Shown here in pieces: positions 43,106 to 47,095 of a DNA stretch of 47,095 nt. The stretch comes from Actinomycetes bacterium (GTDB lineage: Bacteria > Actinomycetota > Acidimicrobiia > Acidimicrobiales > RAAP-2): NCBI GenBank assembly GCA_021791895.1, contig JAJYVS010000020.1:1-47095 (forward strand), read 5' to 3'. Every line of letters begins with the position of its first letter. The stretch's first letter is position 1. Both the position numbers and the translations under genes were made by a program. The notes below the pieces were generated by a model. It worked only from the letters and a program-made list of their open reading frames with translations. It was not told the DNA's origin and ran no database searches.

Positions 43106-44005
43106 ATGAATCCGCTCGACGCGCCGGCCACGACCCCGGCTAGCTTCTCTGGCATGGTTGACCTGGCCGAACCCCGAGCCGCCGGTTACCGGCGCATCAC
43201 CGTCGATCCGCTCACCCCCATCCTCGGGGCCGAGATCTCCGGTGTGGACCTCGACTCGCTCGACGACGAGACATGGGGCGAGATCGAACGAGCCTTCGCC
43301 GAACACCTGGTGGTCTTCTTCCGCGATCAGCACCTCTCCCCCGAGTCGCACAAGGCCCTGGGCCGACGCCTCGGCGAGCTCCACGTGCACCCGGCTGCCC
43401 CCTCGCTCAAGGGCCACCCCGAGATCATGATCATTCACGCCGACGAGCGCTCCAAGGTGGTGGCGGGAAACGGCTGGCACACCGACGTGAGCTGTGACGA
43501 ACGGCCGCCACTCGGGACGATCCTCTACCTGACGACACTTCCTCCCACCGGCGGAGACACGATGTTCGCCTCGATGTACCAGGCCTACGACGAACTCTCC
43601 GACACGATGAAAGCCTTCTTGACCCCGTTGCAGGCCAAGCACGAGTCCCGTCACGTCTATGCCGGGCGGTATGAGACCAAGGAGGAAGACTCGAGAGACG
43701 GGTCGTTCCCCGAGTCGGTGCACCCGGTCGAGCGTACCCACCCCGTCACCGGCCGCAAGGCGCTCTACGTCAATCGAGCCTTCACCACCAGAATCCTCGG
43801 ACTGTCACCTCTCGAGAGCCGGTCGCTGCTCGATATGCTCTTCACCCACCAGGAGAACCCCAAGTATCAATGTCGTTTCCGGTGGCGGCCGAACTCCGTG
43901 GAGATGTGGGACAACCGATGCGCCCAGCACTACGCCATCTGGGACTACTACCCACAGGTTCGTAGCGGTCTCCGAGTGAGCGTGATCGGTGAGCGACCCG
44001 AGTAG
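43106..44005 (+). CDS. TauD/TfdA-type Fe(II)/2-oxoglutarate dioxygenase
   Basis: A 299-residue dioxygenase hydroxylating a small substrate with O2 and 2-oxoglutarate. The metal triad is H125-x-D127 (GWHTDV) and H275 (AQHYAIWD). R290 (SGLRVSV) should bind the 2-oxoglutarate carboxylate. LTPILGAEISGVDL at the N-terminus is typical of TauD and TfdA. ATG 43106 is preceded by GGCAGG; ATG 43154 would also suit. Its last 17 bases overlap the methyltransferase gene, so the two are made together. Taurine, alkylsulfonates and aryloxyacids are known family substrates; which applies is unknown. Confidence 0.88.
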   Translation: MNPLDAPATTPASFSGMVDLAEPRAAGYRRITVDPLTPILGAEISGVDLDSLDDETWGEIERAFAEHLVVFFRDQHLSPESHKALGRRLGELHVHPAAPSLKGHPEIMIIHADERSKVVAGNGWHTDVSCDERPPLGTILYLTTLPPTGGDTMFASMYQAYDELSDTMKAFLTPLQAKHESRHVYAGRYETKEEDSRDGSFPESVHPVERTHPVTGRKALYVNRAFTTRILGLSPLESRSLLDMLFTHQENPKYQCRFRWRPNSVEMWDNRCAQHYAIWDYYPQVRSGLRVSVIGERPE

Positions 44006-45077
44006 CACGAAGGTCGGCCCGACCGAGGACGAAATCCGCCTCTTCTCCTTCCAGGTCTGGAGCTACAAACAAGGGGAAGCGGTTTCCTTCCTCATCCACC
44101 TCGGGACCCGACTCGGGCTCTTCCGTCAGCTGCGCGACTCCGGAGCGGTGAGTCCGGCGGAATTGGCCGAATACACCGGTCTGCATGAGCGCTGGGTCCT
44201 CGAATGGCTCCGGGCGATGGGTGCGGCGCGACTCCTTGTTTGGCACGAGGACGGCCGCTTCGAGCTCTCCTCCGCGGGGGCGGCCGTGTTAGTTGACGAG
44301 GATGACAGCCTGTTCTACGCGGCGGGTGCCTTCGGCGCGCCGATGGACCCAACGCTTGTCGACGACCTGGCCGATGCGTTCCGAACCGGCCGTGGCTATC
44401 CCTATGACCGACAGGGTCCGGCCGGTGTCCACCGCACCGAGCGCATGCTCGGACCCTGGACACGCCTCGCCCTCGTTCCTCGTATCCTTCCCTCTCTCGA
44501 AGGGGTGGTTGAGAAGCTCGAACGTGGTGCCCGGGTTGCCGACGTCGGCTGCGGCGCTGGCGTCGCGGTGCTCGCCATCGCACGAGCATTTCCGGCGAGT
44601 GACGTGCACGGTTTCGACCTTTCGTCAAATGCGGTCGAACGGGCCCGACAGCTCAGCGCGCAGAACGGTGTGACCAACGTCACCATCCATCATGTTGGCG
44701 CGACCGACCTCCCCGACGAACCGAGCTTCGACCTCGTACTCACCCTCGATTGCCTGCACGACATGACGAGACCGGACGAGTCCATCGCGGCCATCCGGCG
44801 GGCCATCAAGGACGACGGGACCTGGTTGATCAAGGACATACGTGCCGCTCCGGAAGCCCGCGACAACCTGGCCAACCCGATGGCAGCGCTCATGTACGGG
44901 TTCTCCATCACCTCGTGCATGTCCTCTGCCCTGTCAGAGCCGGGTGGGGCCGGGCTCGGGACTCTCGGCCTCCATCCGGGGTTGCTCGAAGAACTCACCA
45001 GGGCTGCCGGGTTCGGCACTTTCGTGATGCACGATTTTGACGAGCCGGCCAACTTCTACTACGAGGTACGGCCGTAA
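43989..45077 (+). CDS. SAM-dependent methyltransferase with winged-helix N-terminal domain
   Basis: A 362-residue methyltransferase. The N-terminal 110 residues look like the winged-helix dimerisation domain of O-methyltransferases (FLIHLGTRLGLFRQL, SPAELAEYTGLHERWVLEWL). The SAM motif VADVGCGAG lies at 183-191, followed by an acidic strand end (GFDLSS) and VLTLDCLHDM. It starts at GTG 43989 inside the dioxygenase gene. A fused hydroxylation then methylation step on one small molecule is a reasonable inference from the overlap. The S9 peptidase follows after 55 bp. Confidence 0.86.
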   Translation: MSDPSSTKVGPTEDEIRLFSFQVWSYKQGEAVSFLIHLGTRLGLFRQLRDSGAVSPAELAEYTGLHERWVLEWLRAMGAARLLVWHEDGRFELSSAGAAVLVDEDDSLFYAAGAFGAPMDPTLVDDLADAFRTGRGYPYDRQGPAGVHRTERMLGPWTRLALVPRILPSLEGVVEKLERGARVADVGCGAGVAVLAIARAFPASDVHGFDLSSNAVERARQLSAQNGVTNVTIHHVGATDLPDEPSFDLVLTLDCLHDMTRPDESIAAIRRAIKDDGTWLIKDIRAAPEARDNLANPMAALMYGFSITSCMSSALSEPGGAGLGTLGLHPGLLEELTRAAGFGTFVMHDFDEPANFYYEVRP

Positions 45078-45132
45078 CCGAAAACCGTCCCATTTTCGTG
45101 GCCAGGTGACGGGGCCGACGACTGGAGGAGTG

Positions 45133-46920
45133 ATGGCGACCATTCGAGACCACCTTGAGGCGCGGGTGGCCGTCCCTTCGAGTTGGAATACGGACGGTTC
45201 GCGGCTGCTCATTCAGTCCAACCTGCCCGGAACGATGCAACTCTTCGAACGCTCAATGGATGGCTCGATGAGTCAGCTGACCGATGACAACGAACCGGTG
45301 AGCGGTCGCTACCTTCCCGCGACCGACCGGATCGTCGTCCAGAGGGACCAGGGGGGTAGCGAGCGCAGCCAGCTGTACTTCCTGACCGCTTCGGGCGAGC
45401 TCGAGCCGTTGATGGTCGAACCCGAGTGGATCCACGACGCTGGCGGTGCGAGCCGCGACGGCCGTTTCCTCGCCTACCGGACCAATCGTCGCAACGGGAC
45501 CGACTTCGACGTCTTCGTAATCGACATTGACTCGGGTGAGGAGCGCTGTGTCTACGCCGAGGGTGGGTACGCCGTAGCCGACGCGTTCTCGCCGGACGGG
45601 TCCTGGCTCGCAATCATCAAGGAGACCGAGCGCAGCGGGGACAACGACGTCCTGCTCGTCCACACGGCCACCGGCGAGATCGTCCACGTCAATCCACACG
45701 ACGACGAGGCAAGCGCCAGCGGACCGGCATGGCTTCCAGACTCCTCGGGATTCTTCTTCGCGACCGATATCGGTCGGGACGTCCCGGCCATCGCGTTCTA
45801 CGACATGACGAGGAGATCGTTCGACTACGTGCTCGAGACGGGCTGGGAGTGCCAGTGCGCCGTCGACTGGGAAGGCCACCACCTGCTGGTGGTCACCAAC
45901 GAGGAAGGATGGACCCGAGCGGAGCTGCGCGACCCTCGGACCCTGGAGCTCAAGGGCGAGGTCCCCCTTCCTGGGACAGGTGTCGCCATTTCCTGGTGCT
46001 TCTCCAAGGACGGGCGCCACCTCGCTTTCCACTTCACCTCCCCCACCCTCCCCGGTGACGTCTGGTCGTTCGACACCGGGTCCACCGAGTTGCGTCGGCT
46101 GACCGCGAGTCCCTGCTCGGTCGAGCTCTCGGATCTGGCCGAGCCGACATTGCATCGATACGAAGCGCAAGACGGCGAGTCGGTGCCGGTCTTCCTCTAC
46201 CGTCGCACGACGGCCCACGGCAGCACCCCGGTAGTCGTCGTGATCCATGGCGGCCCGGAGAGCCAGGCCAGGCCGAGCTGGAACCCGGTGATCGGCTATC
46301 TGACGGAACGGGGCTATGCGGTCGCTGTCCCCAACGTCCGGGGCTCGACCGGGTACGGGAAGCGCTACCAGCACCTTGACGATCGGCGTCTGCGACTTGA
46401 TTCGGTTGCCGACCTCGCAGCGCTGCACGAGTGGCTAGGAACCCAAGATGGCATCGACGCCGCGCGGGCCGCCCTCTACGGCGGCTCCTACGGGGGTTAC
46501 ATGGTGCTCGCCGGGCTTACCTTCCAGCCAGACCGATGGGCGGCCGGGGTCGACATCGTCGGCATCTCCAGCCTGGTGACCTTCCTCCAGAACACGTCGG
46601 CCTATCGGCGGCGGGTTCGTGAACGGGAGTACGGGTTCCTGGACGTCGACGGGGACTTCTTGCGTGAAGCCTCACCGCTCACCCACCTTGACCGCCTCCG
46701 AGCCCCGCTGTTCATCATCCACGGCGCGAACGACCCCCGAGTGCCGTTGTCCGAAGCCGAACAGCTGTTCGCGACGCTCAAGGACAAGGGGATTCGATCG
46801 GAGTTCCTCGTCTACCCTGACGAGGGCCACGGCCTCCAGAAGCTCGCCAACCGACTCGACGCCTATCCCAAGGTGGTCGGTTTTCTTGACGACGTCCTGG
46901 GGGTCGTCTCTGGCGGGTGA
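45133..46920 (+). CDS. S9 family (prolyl oligopeptidase-like) serine peptidase
   Basis: A 595-residue peptidase or acylaminoacyl peptidase. The N-terminal half is a beta-propeller of TolB/WD-type repeats (for example YAVADAFSPDGSWLAII, GPAWLPDSSGFFF). The C-terminal alpha/beta-hydrolase domain has the triad S452 (YGGSYGGY), D534 (IHGANDPRVP) and H566 (DEGHGL). The ATG at 45133 has GGAGG four bases upstream, so the 32 codons open before it are not used. No signal peptide is visible; a cytosolic role in peptide turnover is likely. Confidence 0.92.
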   Translation: MATIRDHLEARVAVPSSWNTDGSRLLIQSNLPGTMQLFERSMDGSMSQLTDDNEPVSGRYLPATDRIVVQRDQGGSERSQLYFLTASGELEPLMVEPEWIHDAGGASRDGRFLAYRTNRRNGTDFDVFVIDIDSGEERCVYAEGGYAVADAFSPDGSWLAIIKETERSGDNDVLLVHTATGEIVHVNPHDDEASASGPAWLPDSSGFFFATDIGRDVPAIAFYDMTRRSFDYVLETGWECQCAVDWEGHHLLVVTNEEGWTRAELRDPRTLELKGEVPLPGTGVAISWCFSKDGRHLAFHFTSPTLPGDVWSFDTGSTELRRLTASPCSVELSDLAEPTLHRYEAQDGESVPVFLYRRTTAHGSTPVVVVIHGGPESQARPSWNPVIGYLTERGYAVAVPNVRGSTGYGKRYQHLDDRRLRLDSVADLAALHEWLGTQDGIDAARAALYGGSYGGYMVLAGLTFQPDRWAAGVDIVGISSLVTFLQNTSAYRRRVREREYGFLDVDGDFLREASPLTHLDRLRAPLFIIHGANDPRVPLSEAEQLFATLKDKGIRSEFLVYPDEGHGLQKLANRLDAYPKVVGFLDDVLGVVSGG

Positions 46921-46998
46921 AACCCGGGTGAGTTAGAAAACACACAATCTGGTGGGGCTGTAGTGAGCACCTGGCCACATCCCCCCCGGGCGCAGGGA

Positions 46999-47095
46999 TG
47001 GGCTTGCTCCGGTTTGACGGACATCCACCATCAGGCGCGAAGCGCCGGAGAGGATGCCCATCATGGACACCATGGAACGGAAGAAGGCCCGTCCC
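46999..47095 (+). mobile_element. Left end of an IS3-like insertion sequence (cut by the window)
   Basis: The sequence TGGGCTTGCTCCGGTTTGACGG from 46999 and the short leader before a transposase start resemble the left ends of IS3-family elements of actinobacteria. The exact inverted repeat cannot be set because the right end lies outside the window; TGTAGTGAGC at about 46960 is an alternative border. Confidence 0.5.
47054..47095 (+). CDS. N-terminus of an IS3-like transposase subunit A (partial)
   Basis: GGAGAGG directly precedes ATG 47054. The visible 14 residues, MPIMDTMERKKARP, match the usual opening of IS3-family OrfA proteins, in which a helix-turn-helix follows. A second in-frame ATG at 47063 and a third at 47072 could serve as start. 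The rest of the gene is beyond the window. Confidence 0.65.
   Translation, partial: MPIMDTMERKKARP

Noticed and set aside
1..47095. CRISPR array or other regularly spaced repeats
   Set aside because: No direct repeats with regular spacing were seen on reading either strand.

Overview
The window looks like a chromosomal segment of a high-GC actinobacterium, most likely from the Acidimicrobiia. The reasons are strong G/C third-position codon bias, frequent GTG starts, an F420-type luciferase-like oxidoreductase, a class II (B12-dependent) ribonucleotide reductase, a PimB'-like mannosyltransferase and a DUF2236 oxygenase. This placement is inference; there is no rRNA or other taxonomic marker in the window.

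Layout. At 1-5,000 lie the 5' end of a leftward membrane-anchored protein, two Baeyer-Villiger monooxygenases separated by tRNA-His(GTG), and a TetR regulator. At 5,000-11,550 there is a leftward block: a class III cyclase fused to a YHS domain, then a complete branched-chain amino acid type ABC importer (LivF, LivG, a fused LivH-LivM permease, LivK-like lipoprotein) and an aldo/keto reductase. At 11,680-16,550 lie an aldehyde dehydrogenase, tRNA-Lys(CTT), a DUF4232 lipoprotein, a membrane-anchored hypothetical, a DUF2236 protein and a decayed sugar-permease gene. At 16,850-20,860 are an SDR/aldose-epimerase pair, surE, an alpha/beta hydrolase and arfB.

At 20,916-23,389 two adjacent redox genes are broken: an aldo/keto reductase carrying a 111-bp insertion plus indels, and an NDH-2-like flavoprotein with one +1 shift. 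They are followed by an acyl-CoA synthetase and nrdJ, which has a promoter overlapped by NrdR-box-like palindromes. Then come glpK, a PlsC-type acyltransferase and the frameshifted 3' remnant of an FtsX/MacB-type permease (about 31,064-31,860). The leftward series 31,876-38,705 holds alaC, an LLM oxidoreductase, a ROK glucokinase, an SRPBCC protein, a PimB'-like glycosyltransferase, a run of small CxxC proteins with YjbQ, and a PH-SHOCT membrane protein.

The last part carries a 1,007-residue LPFTG cell-wall surface protein with six SpaA/Cna_B-like domains, a zinc alcohol dehydrogenase, a TauD-type dioxygenase that overlaps a SAM methyltransferase, an S9 peptidase, and the left edge of an IS3-like element that runs off the end. 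Taken together this is a mostly ordinary aerobic, heterotrophic chromosome region (ketone/aldehyde oxidation, amino acid uptake, glycerol and lipid metabolism) with a patch of gene decay. No CRISPR array, prophage or complete transposon is visible. The features most worth a second look are the cyclase-YHS fusion, the LPFTG protein, the insertion-disrupted reductase, the nrdJ operator and the CxxC gene cluster.
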